In this document: positions 56,229 through 64,000 of the stretch, one piece after another | How the letters are laid out: each line of letters opens with the position of its first letter | Numbering within the stretch: the stretch's first letter is position 1 | Source: Methanosarcina horonobensis HB-1 = JCM 15518 | GTDB taxonomy: Archaea; Halobacteriota; Methanosarcinia; Methanosarcinales; Methanosarcinaceae | Direction of reading: 5' to 3' | DNA: 64,000 nucleotides | Assembly: GCF_000970285.1 (NCBI RefSeq) | Contig: NZ_CP009516.1 | Span: 2,831,036 to 2,895,035 of the forward strand | Translations under genes and position numbers: made by a program | Notes under the pieces: model-generated | Told to the model about the DNA's origin: nothing | The model's database searches: none | What the model saw: only the letters and a program-made list of their open reading frames with translations

Positions 56229-57221
56229 ATGGCTAAAGCGGCTTCAAATTCGGCTAAAAACGGAAACGGCAGCAGGCAAAAACCCTGCAAATATCTTAAT
56301 GAGATAGCTTTATGCAGTGCACTTGAGATGGCAAAAGAGCTGATCTCAGTAATAAACAAGGTTCCTGTTACTGTATTTCTGTGGCGTCCGGAAAAGTACT
56401 GGCCTGCAGAGTTTGTCTCTGAAAATGTAAAACAGTTCGGGTACACGGTAGAAGAGTTTACGTCAGGAAAGCTTCTCTACGGAAACATTGTGCATCCTGA
56501 CGACCTGGAGAGGGTCGAAAGAGAGCTCTCAAGAAGGATTGAAGAAGATTACGTTGATTTTTCCCAGGAATACCGGATACTGACAAAATCAGGAGAAGTA
56601 CGCTGGGTTGATGAGAGAACCTTTATCGAAGCCGATGAAAATGGAGTCGTAAAATACCTTAAAGGTATAATTCTGGATATTACCGAAAGAAAAAGAAAAG
56701 AGAAACTGCTCTATATCCAGAGGGATCTTGGAATTGCGCTGAGCACTTCGAATTACCTGGACGAAACCCTTGATCTCCTGCTTGACTCGTGCCTTCAGAT
56801 AGATGAGATTAATGCCGGTGGTATCTATCTGGTTGATGAAGAGACCGGGGATATGAATCTTGCTATCTATCGTGGCCTCTCTCCTACTTTTATCGAGAAT
56901 GCTTCTTATTACAGTGCAAATTCTCCAAATACCAAACTTGTTATGATAGGGCAGCCTGTCTACAAGCAGCACATAGATCTTCTTCTTACTTCTAAAGACG
57001 ATGCACTTAGACAGGAAAACCTCAGAGCTACGGCAATAATTCCTGTAAAAAACGGAAAAAAGGTTATTGCTGCTTTTTATCTTGCCTCAAGAATGGAATA
57101 TGAACTTTCGGACAGTGTGCGTACGGTTATTGAAACAATTGCAACCCAGTTCGGAGTTTTTATCTCCCGGATCAAGCTTGAAGAAAAACTCAAAGAGTGC
57201 GTGAAGAAACGAAAATCGTAA
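56229..57221 (+). CDS. PAS-GAF sensor protein without kinase
   Basis: About 330 residues from ATG 56229 (GCGAGG ribosome binding site; an upstream ATG at 56178 lacks one). A PAS domain (PVTVFLWRPEKYWPAEFVSENVKQFGY...GEVRWVDERTFIEADENG...GIILDITERKRKEK) then GAF (LGIALSTSNYLDETLDLLLDSCLQIDEINAGGIYLV). It ends after GAF with no histidine kinase or output domain, so it either regulates by protein contact or is a truncated kinase. No adjacent kinase gene. Signal unknown. Confidence 0.85.
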   Translation: MAKAASNSAKNGNGSRQKPCKYLNEIALCSALEMAKELISVINKVPVTVFLWRPEKYWPAEFVSENVKQFGYTVEEFTSGKLLYGNIVHPDDLERVERELSRRIEEDYVDFSQEYRILTKSGEVRWVDERTFIEADENGVVKYLKGIILDITERKRKEKLLYIQRDLGIALSTSNYLDETLDLLLDSCLQIDEINAGGIYLVDEETGDMNLAIYRGLSPTFIENASYYSANSPNTKLVMIGQPVYKQHIDLLLTSKDDALRQENLRATAIIPVKNGKKVIAAFYLASRMEYELSDSVRTVIETIATQFGVFISRIKLEEKLKECVKKRKS

Positions 57222-57635
57222 CACTCCTTCTATCTCACTCCTTCTATTTTTTATTTAATTTTTCTCTCGTTTTAATTTCTTTTTCCTTTTTGGAAAAGTT
57301 ATACTCCCTTTTCCTGATAATTGTGTCTGCAATTTAGCCCATTACCTTCTGATTTCTTATGGAAAAAGACTAAAACATGTACAGCCCTGGTAAACTTTGC
57401 AGGAAATTACTACGCAGGGATATTTTTTTGCGAGATCTGCAATTTATAAGTAAAATTTATTAATTTTGCCTCATAATTTGTATAGGGAAAGGATTGCAAA
57501 TATCAGTAGATTATCAGTGGATTTTTTCCCCTAATCTCATTTAAAATAAGCTGGAAAATAATATCTGAATGGATCGATATGAGAAGACCTCACGAATGAG
57601 GTCTGACTGAAAATTATAACATTCTGGTGGGGAGT
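57222..57635. other. Intergenic, no gene seen
   Basis: T-rich terminator-like sequence after the sensor gene. An inverted repeat AAGACCTCACGAATGAGGTCT (57582-57602) lies in the leader of the next gene and may be regulatory. Confidence 0.5.
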
Positions 57636-58076
57636 ATGACAGAAGAGCTTAAAGATAAGATTCGTGATTACCTTGCAAAGCACTATTACCTGAACCTTGC
57701 AACCGTAAGCCCTCAGGGAAGCCCTATGGCTCATACAATGGCTTATGTTTCCGAAAACGAAATCGTATATCTGGCAACCAATAAAAACACCCGAAAGGTC
57801 CAGAATATCATGCAAAACCCGCAGGTAGCCTTTACCGTTGATGAGGATGATCCTGACTGGTTTGATATGCAGGCACTTCAGGTCGAAGGCAGGGCATCAA
57901 TAGTTGCCGATGAGAATGAACTGCGTGAAGTCGGGGAGATCATGGCAGCCAAATTCCCTGTTATTGCAGATTTGCCGCCAGATCCGGATACTATCATGAT
58001 AAAAATAGAACCCAGTCTAGTCTATTATCTGGACTACAGCATTGAGTTCGGGCACAGGGAAAGCGTGAATTTCTGA
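57636..58076 (+). CDS. Pyridoxamine 5'-phosphate oxidase-family flavin-binding protein
   Basis: 146 residues, split-barrel fold. KHYYLNLATVSPQGSPMAHTMAYVSENEIVYLATNKNTRKVQNIMQNPQVAFTVD is the classic FMN- or heme-binding split barrel; LQVEGRASIV follows. Members bind FMN, F420 or heme; true PNP oxidase activity is not implied. ATG 57636 follows GGTGGGGAGT. A palindrome lies 34-54 bases upstream. Monocistronic. Confidence 0.87.
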   Translation: MTEELKDKIRDYLAKHYYLNLATVSPQGSPMAHTMAYVSENEIVYLATNKNTRKVQNIMQNPQVAFTVDEDDPDWFDMQALQVEGRASIVADENELREVGEIMAAKFPVIADLPPDPDTIMIKIEPSLVYYLDYSIEFGHRESVNF

Positions 58077-58525
58077 GTTATAAATGTTAAAAATATTTGT
58101 AAAAAAGTAACTCAATAAAAAATGTTTATAAGCTTCCTTCTCTTTTTTGATTTTCAAGTATTCAAGAATGCAAAAAAATGGTTTACAGATAAGATGATAA
58201 AGAAAGTCTTTACTTAAATCTCTTCTTTTTTATCTTCCTTTTCCTTTCTTATCCTGAACTTTTATTTTGTTGTCCGGTTGCTTAACTTCCTCAACTGGTT
58301 TCTTAGTTTTGTTGTTCGTTTCCTTATCAATCTTATCTCGTTTTGCTGCCTTCTGTTTCTTGGTTGCCAAGTTATAAACCTCTGGATAACTTTTTTACAA
58401 ATTAACAATTATAAAGCAGTCTCGTACTATAAATAGGTTCATCTTTTATTCGGTCCATTCACGGATCATTCTTTTCTTTTTATCTTTTGTCTGGATTGTT
58501 CTGTCGAAAAGAAATTTAAGCAATA
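58077..58525. other. Intergenic, pyrimidine-rich
   Basis: T/C-rich tracts (58150-58370) with TTCTTAGTTTTGTTGTTCG-like phrases. No gene. It does not contain the two-hairpin element although it lies between converging genes. Confidence 0.45.
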
Positions 58526-58654
58526 TTATTTCCTCTTTTTTCTGTAAAATAGACAGAAGAAGCCGATAATTAAAACAAAGAACGCTGTAACGAGTAATTC
58601 TCCAGGTATTGCTTGAGTAGTCATTATAACAGAAGAACTTGAAACCGTAGACAT
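58526..58654 (-). CDS. Tiny membrane-anchor-like ORF, 42 aa
   Basis: MSTVSSSSVIMTTQAIPGEL followed by a single hydrophobic helix (LVTAFFVLIIGFFCLFY) and a basic tail RKKRK. The layout (Ser/Thr-rich, Pro-Gly, helix, positive end) is that of C-terminal anchors of archaeal surface proteins, so it may be the relic of a longer gene; the frame is open upstream to about 58760 without ATG. No ribosome binding site. Confidence 0.35.
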   Translation of the reverse strand: MSTVSSSSVIMTTQAIPGELLVTAFFVLIIGFFCLFYRKKRK

Positions 58655-58804
58655 ACTACTCTTGATGATTGGAATAGCTAAATATTTTTCTAAAAGTTTC
58701 CGTTTTTGTTCTCTTAAAAATACTTCTAAACCCGGAAAAAGTTTTACTCTTCAGGATGAGCTCTAAAAATAAACAAAAATAACAAAGGTGATTGAGGACT
58801 ATTC

Positions 58805-61063
58805 TTACAAGTCCTCAACTGTGCCGCCGTTGCATGAGGTCTGCCAGTTTTTGACCTTCTTTACACTGATCTTTATTGTTTTTGCAAGTTCTATAGGGTC
58901 TGCTTCGGCAAGGGCTTCCACGCTTGTAATCCCGGCTTCTTCAAGTTTTCCTGCGGTGGCTTTTCCCACGCCTTCGAGGTCTTTGATGGACTTGGGTTTT
59001 TCTTTTTTCGGCTGCTGTGCCTGCTCTTCCTGCTGGGCTTTTTGCCATTCTATGAAATTGCACTGCGGACAGCCGAGGTCCCAGGCTCGTTTTCCCTGAT
59101 TGATTATGCGGATGTGGTGCAGGCCGTGAGTTTCGCAGAATTTATCGGTGACTATGATCTGTCCGCTCTTTGGCAGGGGCAGGGAGAAAGTGCAGTTGGG
59201 ATAGTTGCTGCAGCCTATGAAACGGCTGCCCCTTTTAGAACGGCGGATCATGAGTTCGTTTCCGCATAAGGAGCAGTTACCTATGATTTTGTCTTCCCTG
59301 AGGCCTGCTTGAAGGGACTCTATAATATTATCCCTATTCTTGTCAAGTTCCGAAAAAACCTGCTTGAGCATCTCCCTGGACTCTTCAAGGACAGTGTCCT
59401 CCTGTATTTTGCCTTCTGCGATTTTGTCCATGTTTTCTTCGAGCAGTTTGGTCATATCCGGCTTTGTGATCGTGGGAGAATATTTTTCAAGGGTATCCAT
59501 TACGGCAAACGAGGTGTTTGTGGGCTGAACCGGGTTTCCGTGGATATAAGCTCTGGAATAGAGCTTGCTGATAATCTCGTGCCGGGTGGCTTTTGTACCG
59601 AGCCCGAGCTCTTCCATTATATTGATTAACCTGCCCTGTCCGTAGCGGCCCGGAGGCTGGGTTTCTTTATCCAGCATCTCTTTCTTTATCACTTTTAATA
59701 CGTCGCCTTCCTTTAGTTCGGGAAGCAGCCTGTCTTCAGGGGCGTTATACGGGTAGTACCAGCGCCAGCCGGGTTCGAGAAGCCTTGCTCCGTTTGCCCT
59801 GAACTCTTCTCCTTCGATGTCAAGTTTCAGGCGCATGGTTTCCCATATGCTGGGTCCTGCAAAGGTTGCAAAAAAGCGCCTGACCACAAGCTCGTAAACT
59901 TTCCATTCCTCTTCTTTGAGGTCAGCTTCCTTTGCCAGGGAAGCAGGAAAGATAGGTGGGTGGTCTGTGGTTTCTTTTTTCCCGCGCGTGGGGACAAGTT
60001 CGGCTTTCTCAAGCAGGGCGTTTGCGTATTCCCTGAAAGGTCCCTCTTTGAAAATCTCAATTTGAGCCCTGAGGTCAAGAGTTTCGGGATAAACAGTATT
60101 GTCTGTCCTTGGGTATGAAATGTACCCGTTCGTGTAAAGAGATTCAGCAATGCGCATGGCATTTGCAGGGCTGAGTCCTATTGAATTCGCCGCGCTGATA
60201 AAGCCTGTAGTATTAAAAGGAGTTGGGGGCTGGTCGGTCTTTGTCCCTTTCTCTATTTCCTTTAATTCCGCTTTTTTTCCCAGCTTCTTGAATACCTTTA
60301 AAGCTTCCTCTTTGTCCAGAAAACGGCGGGTGGAGTGCTGGGCTGAAAAAGTCTCCTTTGCCGCGTCTTCAAGTTCAACGTGGATTTCCCAGTAAGGGGT
60401 CGGGACAAAGATGTTTCTCTCCTTCTCCCTGTCAACTATAAGAGATAGGGTTGGGGACTGTACTCTTCCCACGGAAAGAAACATTTTCCCGAGCCTGCCT
60501 GCGGCAAGGGAAATATATCGGGTAAGGGCGGCTCCCCAGACAAGGTCAATTACCTGCCTGGAGTGACCTGCGTCTGCCAGGTTAAAATCAACGTTTGTAG
60601 GATTTGCGAATGCGGCTTCAATTGCTTTTGGAGTTATTGCGCTGTAACGGACCCTGTCGAAAGGAACATGTGGATTAACCTGTTTTAGAATGTTCAGAGC
60701 TTCAACTCCTATAAGTTCTCCTTCCCGGTCGTAGTCAGTTGCAATCGTGACTCTGTCTGCTTCTTTTCCAAGGCTCTTTAAAGCAGTCACTATCTTCCGG
60801 TTGATTGGGGTTGTTGTAATCTCGGCGTCTATCAGGGCTCTGGCGTCAACCTTCTGCCAGTTGTTGTACTCTTTTGGAAAATCTATCCCGACAATATGGC
60901 CGGAAAGCCCTACTACTGCAGTTTCCTGTCTGCTTTCGCCGGAACCAATTTCGTACCGGTATACGTCTACTCCGCTGACTCTTTCCTTTTTAGGACTTTT
61001 TGGAGCCAGAATCGCAGCTATCCTCCTCGCTGCTATATTTTTTTCCGTTACGATAAGATGCAT
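58805..61063 (-). CDS. topA: DNA topoisomerase I (type IA)
   Basis: 752 residues. Toprim domain (MHLIVTEKNIAARRIA; TIATDYDREGELIG), the cleavage site YISYPRTDNTVYP with catalytic Tyr317, and DAGHSRQVIDLVWGAALTRY. C-terminal zinc finger CSLCGNELMIRRSKRGSRFIGCSNYPNC, then CETHGLHH...CPQC, and a final helix-hairpin-helix (LEGVGKATAGKLEEAGI), an archaeal arrangement. It relaxes negative supercoils. ATG has CGGAGTTTTAA upstream. Standard length; no oddity. Confidence 0.95.
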   Translation of the reverse strand: MHLIVTEKNIAARRIAAILAPKSPKKERVSGVDVYRYEIGSGESRQETAVVGLSGHIVGIDFPKEYNNWQKVDARALIDAEITTTPINRKIVTALKSLGKEADRVTIATDYDREGELIGVEALNILKQVNPHVPFDRVRYSAITPKAIEAAFANPTNVDFNLADAGHSRQVIDLVWGAALTRYISLAAGRLGKMFLSVGRVQSPTLSLIVDREKERNIFVPTPYWEIHVELEDAAKETFSAQHSTRRFLDKEEALKVFKKLGKKAELKEIEKGTKTDQPPTPFNTTGFISAANSIGLSPANAMRIAESLYTNGYISYPRTDNTVYPETLDLRAQIEIFKEGPFREYANALLEKAELVPTRGKKETTDHPPIFPASLAKEADLKEEEWKVYELVVRRFFATFAGPSIWETMRLKLDIEGEEFRANGARLLEPGWRWYYPYNAPEDRLLPELKEGDVLKVIKKEMLDKETQPPGRYGQGRLINIMEELGLGTKATRHEIISKLYSRAYIHGNPVQPTNTSFAVMDTLEKYSPTITKPDMTKLLEENMDKIAEGKIQEDTVLEESREMLKQVFSELDKNRDNIIESLQAGLREDKIIGNCSLCGNELMIRRSKRGSRFIGCSNYPNCTFSLPLPKSGQIIVTDKFCETHGLHHIRIINQGKRAWDLGCPQCNFIEWQKAQQEEQAQQPKKEKPKSIKDLEGVGKATAGKLEEAGITSVEALAEADPIELAKTIKISVKKVKNWQTSCNGGTVEDL

Positions 61064-61223
61064 TTAAAACTCCGATAATTTTTCTTACTTTTTATGGAGG
61101 TAAACTGGCGTACCCCAAAACTCTGCCAGTCTGAGTCGAAGCCTGCCTCCTAATTCTTGAACTTTCCTTTTGCAATGGCAACACAATGTATTTACCAATT
61201 GTTGTTTTTTTCCTCATAGTAGA

Positions 61224-61745
61224 TATGGAAGATATCCACGGGACAACTGATGATTTGAAGCGTGCATATGACCGTCTTGATGAATCGAATGTTCAGACGT
61301 GAATAAACAATTACTCAAGCATTTTTTAATCTTCCTGCGGCGCGAAGGTTTGCGTAAAGCTATTTTCTCACTCTCTTGAATAATCTCAACATAGGAACTC
61401 GCCTTTGTCAAAGGTTACTGGACTTTGGAATAGACAAAACTCTAACCTAACTTACACAAGATGACTTTGATATGTTCCTCATTTACATGGAAGATGAACG
61501 TAATATCAAAAAAGGCGGTATTAAGGTATATATAGTTTTCTTGAAAAAGTTTTCAAAATGGGCTCTTGAAGACACTCCAAAATGGATCAGGGAGCTTAAA
61601 CCCCCCGTATTGAAACCCGAATTCAACCTGCTGATATCCCTAACAAAAATGAATTTGATGAGATTCTTAACTCTATGACTCATCCCAGAGACAAAACTCT
61701 TATAGCGCTCATGGGAGACGGGATATTCAAAATCGGTGAACTTAT
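61224..61745 (+). pseudogene. Tyrosine recombinase (integrase) remnant
   Basis: Pieces in changing frames match an XerC/D-like integrase: MEDIHGTTDDLKRAYDRLDE at the start, LLDFGIDKTLT, DDFDMFLIYMEDERN, VYIVFLKKFSKWALEDTPKW in the SAM-like arm, then IPNKNEFDEILNSMTHPRDKTLIALMGDGIFKIGELI, the beginning of the catalytic domain. Stops and frameshifts separate the pieces and the catalytic Arg..His..Tyr part is gone. Inactive. Confidence 0.75.
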
Positions 61746-62090
61746 ATTCAAGTCAAAGAGATGCTGTTTTGATTGCTTTAGCAGAACACTTTGTTCGTGA
61801 GGAACAGCGAGAAAAAGAAAAAAAGATGGCAGAACTCTACTTCGTCCTTATCCAGCACAAAGAAGCTAGGGAGCTCCTGAAGGAAGTTTCACGGACCCCA
61901 AAAAAGAGCCGAAGCACTTACAAAGGCAGGTATAGCCCTGGTTGAAGCCGGGAGATATGAAGAAGCAAAAGAGTGTTTTGCAAAAGCTAAGGAACTTGAA
62001 AATAAGCAGAATCCCGATTCGAAGAATTCTAGATCCGAGAAAAAGGTACTTTTTGAGGAAAATTATCCATGTGAGTTTATACTCGAGTGA
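61736..62090 (+). pseudogene. TPR-like fragment fused after the integrase relic
   Basis: From GTG 61736 the frame gives KKMAELYFVLIQHKEARELLKEV, then shifts near 61900 to RAEALTKAGIALVEAGRYEEAKECFAKAKELENKQNP and ends VLFEENYPCEFILE at TGA 62090. It looks like the tail of a tetratricopeptide protein with one frameshift. The parent gene is not in the window. Confidence 0.55.
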
Positions 62091-62192
62091 ATAGATCGCT
62101 ATAAATCAAAGGATTGGATAAATAGTCTAAATGTATCAAAACAACGCGTAAGTTTGAATTATACACCTCATACTTTTGTTTCGGGGGGAGTT

Positions 62193-62474
62193 ATGAAGAG
62201 AAAGTTGGCTTCTGGTGGAATCACAACGGAGATGTTTAAAAATTCTATGAAGGGAATATATTCCACATCTGTAACTTCCAATACTATTGATGAATCTCCA
62301 TTTGCTTACAAAGATTTTTCTGAAATAGAAGAATATCTAAAACAGACGGTGCGGATAACTAATGTCATTAAATCACTTGTGTTTTTGGTACTGAATTGTG
62401 TAATTTGCATACACTATCAATTTTATTATAGTTTTAAAAGGATTATTCTATATTTTTGCAAATATAGGTTTTAG
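62193..62474 (+). pseudogene. RtcB (RNA ligase) C-terminal fragment
   Basis: From ATG 62193 (GGGGGGAG upstream) it reads MKRKLASGGITTEMFKNSMKGIYSTSVTSNTIDESPFAYKDFSEIEEYLKQTVRITNVIKSL, matching the last about 60 residues of the RtcB family (KGIYSTS...DE.P.AYK...I...TV.I). The nucleotidylation and metal-binding domains are absent. After VIKSL it reads into unrelated AT-rich sequence and overlaps the 3' end of the converging DUF1638 gene. Confidence 0.6.
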
Positions 62475-63309
62475 CTTCCATGTAAGAGTTAATTGCTATC
62501 TTCATTGTTCCGTTAACATCGATAATCTTCATGTTAAATACTTTTGCAAAATCAGAAGCATTTCTATGAAAATTAACATCCTTATAGCTTTGATTATTAA
62601 TCTTAAAAAGAAGACTATACATAGGAGAAGTTAGATATTTGCTGATCTTTTTATAAGATTCAGAAGACTTGTAATTAGTTTCATTCAGGTCGGAAAGCAC
62701 CATTGGTGTTGCATATATAGCTCCTTTGCCATTTCCTGATAACATCGTTTTTGTGTAAATCTCGTTTCCTCCGAGTGCTACGCTTATACAGTCATCAACA
62801 ATGTTTCTTTCTTCATCCCTCAGAAAATAAATAGGGCAATCAAGTTGCTGCAATTCAGCTTGCGCTTTTTCGGAACTAAAGCCACATTTTCCATAAAATA
62901 AAAGAATACCATTCGAAATCTTTGCCATTTCTCTGGCATTCAGATACACTTCGGATTGTAAAAGGTCAATATCAGAATGTAAATCTTTTCTAAGAAGATT
63001 CACAACAACAGTTAATCCTTGTTTCTTTTTAAGGAGTATAAAATCACACATTTTCTTACAGAAAGGAATATTCGCGAACTTCCTCGAGAGCTTCCCGAGT
63101 GGCTCTCTATTGATCTCCAATATAATAGGATACAACTTGTCAGATGGAAACATAAAAGGCTTAAGATTTTCAGACTTGAGTTTTTTTACAAGTCGGAAAC
63201 TGTTTCTATTCTCTACTACAAACAGCCTTTTAATTTCAGGGTCTTTAGAGAGAACATATACTAATTCATCTTCAAGCATTTCACAGGCAACTACACTTAA
63301 GACCGGCAT
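62443..63309 (-). CDS. DUF1638 family protein, copy 1
   Basis: 288 residues. ILLFYGKCGFSSEKAQAEL, IYFLRDEERNIVDDCISVALGGNEIY and VVNLLRKDLHSDIDLLQSEVYLNAREMAKISNG match the DUF1638 family, found in methanogens near methyltransferase and corrinoid genes; function unknown. Conserved Cys (GKCG, DDC) might bind a metal or corrinoid. It follows copy 2 at a 12-base gap, so both are co-transcribed. Confidence 0.8.
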   Translation of the reverse strand: MPVLSVVACEMLEDELVYVLSKDPEIKRLFVVENRNSFRLVKKLKSENLKPFMFPSDKLYPIILEINREPLGKLSRKFANIPFCKKMCDFILLKKKQGLTVVVNLLRKDLHSDIDLLQSEVYLNAREMAKISNGILLFYGKCGFSSEKAQAELQQLDCPIYFLRDEERNIVDDCISVALGGNEIYTKTMLSGNGKGAIYATPMVLSDLNETNYKSSESYKKISKYLTSPMYSLLFKINNQSYKDVNFHRNASDFAKVFNMKIIDVNGTMKIAINSYMEAKTYICKNIE

Positions 63310-63321
63310 AATTATCTTTTA

Positions 63322-64000
63322 TTAACAGTTCTCACATATTTCATCCTTTATCGAAAAATAACATTTTTTGAATATTTTCTGACTACCAATGATCTCAAAA
63401 GTACTATATCCAAACAATTTAGCATATTCTTCGATCTTTGCATCTATGTCCTTTACATATGTCAGACCTGTATTGACTTTTGCGACTCTTGAATATCCTG
63501 CCAGGTCATTGATCATTTTTGCCATTTTCAACGCCTTTTCAGGATTAGAATGAAGTTTATCTATGTTTAGAAGTTCTTTCCATGAGCTGGCATACATTGG
63601 TGTAAAGAAGAAAGCAGGCTCTTTACTATGGGTTTTAAGCAATTTGAGGTAGTTTGCACCACCGCCTACCGTTGCTCCGATGCAGTCATCTACAACTCTT
63701 TCATCATCCCTTAGTATCCGAACCGTACAACCGTCTTTTTCCAGGCAAAAATCTTCCTCCACATTGCCCAGAACGTTACCACAAAGACCGTAAAAAATGA
63801 GTAGCCCATTGGAGAATGGTATCATTTCCCTGATATTTTGATAGACTTCAGATTTCAATATTTTTGGTACTGCATGAAGCCCAAGTTCCATGAGGTTAAC
63901 TACAACAGTGAGTTCATCCCTGTCGATATTATTAAGTATCTTTGGTAGCTTTTCGAACGGAATAATGTCATAATAGATGTGCTGTTCATCTAGTTTTTCT
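63322..64000 (-). CDS. DUF1638 family protein, copy 2, 5' end outside window
   Basis: ATG 63891 is internal: the frame is open to the window edge with DIIPFEKLPKILNNIDRDELTVVVNL, paralogous to the same region of copy 1. LLIFYGLCGNVLGNVEEDF, ILRDDERVVDDCIGATVGGGANYL and the end IKDEICENC give three cysteine sites. It lies first in the minus-strand pair. Confidence 0.82.
   Translation of the reverse strand, partial: EKLDEQHIYYDIIPFEKLPKILNNIDRDELTVVVNLMELGLHAVPKILKSEVYQNIREMIPFSNGLLIFYGLCGNVLGNVEEDFCLEKDGCTVRILRDDERVVDDCIGATVGGGANYLKLLKTHSKEPAFFFTPMYASSWKELLNIDKLHSNPEKALKMAKMINDLAGYSRVAKVNTGLTYVKDIDAKIEEYAKLFGYSTFEIIGSQKIFKKCYFSIKDEICENC

Overview
The window looks like a chromosomal segment of a Methanosarcina-type methanogenic archaeon. 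The evidence is a pyruvate:ferredoxin oxidoreductase beta subunit (PorB), an XPB/Bax1 repair pair, archaeal-type topoisomerase I, several families well known from Methanosarcinales (DUF1638, DUF3303, DUF2173, DUF3795), many PAS/GAF histidine kinases, AT-rich long intergenic spacers, and archaeal TATA-like boxes next to GGAGG-type ribosome binding sites. One open reading frame is interrupted only by an amber (TAG) codon, which is notable because Methanosarcina can decode TAG as pyrrolysine. No rRNA, tRNA or CRISPR array was recognised.

Layout. 0-9.9 kb: end of an endonuclease III-like glycosylase, a PAS-GAF-PAS histidine kinase, a uracil-DNA-glycosylase-like protein, DUF2173, a small gene split at an A8 run, DUF3795, a methanogen hypothetical and DUF72. 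10-14.3 kb: the specificity half of a restriction-modification enzyme, then a minus-strand response regulator / histidine kinase / decayed response regulator operon. 15-24.4 kb: TPR protein, ClpP-class membrane serine protease, orphan porB, bax1-xpb operon, and the amber-interrupted membrane protein. 24.4-31.5 kb: a decaying zone with a broken AHSA1-type gene, a dead tnpB element, HD and phosphoglycerate-mutase-like enzymes, a nitroreductase, an IS200-type element, a broken HEPN/MNT toxin-antitoxin pair and a duplicated DUF3303 gene. 31.8-46 kb: STAND-like ATPase, histidine kinase, LysE and MFS transporters, hydrolase, vapBC relic, iron-sulfur flavoprotein, LonA protease, MarR regulator, dual-specificity phosphatase, Fic protein. 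46-58 kb: oligoendopeptidase F flanked by twin small membrane proteins, Ig-repeat surface protein, TPR protein, glycogen phosphorylase, HEAT-repeat protein, PAS-GAF sensor, PNPOx-family protein. 58-64 kb: topoisomerase I, a scar of integrase, TPR and rtcB fragments, and two tandem DUF1638 genes (the second runs off the window).

System view. Coherent units are the bax1-xpb nuclease-helicase pair, the RR-HK-(RR) signalling operon, MNT-HEPN and vapBC (both inactivated), and Fic with its presumed operator. The most interesting non-genic signal is a roughly 250-330 bp dispersed element bounded by two hairpins. It occurs three times (about 4.25, 28.1 and 39.4 kb), each time between the 3' ends of converging genes.
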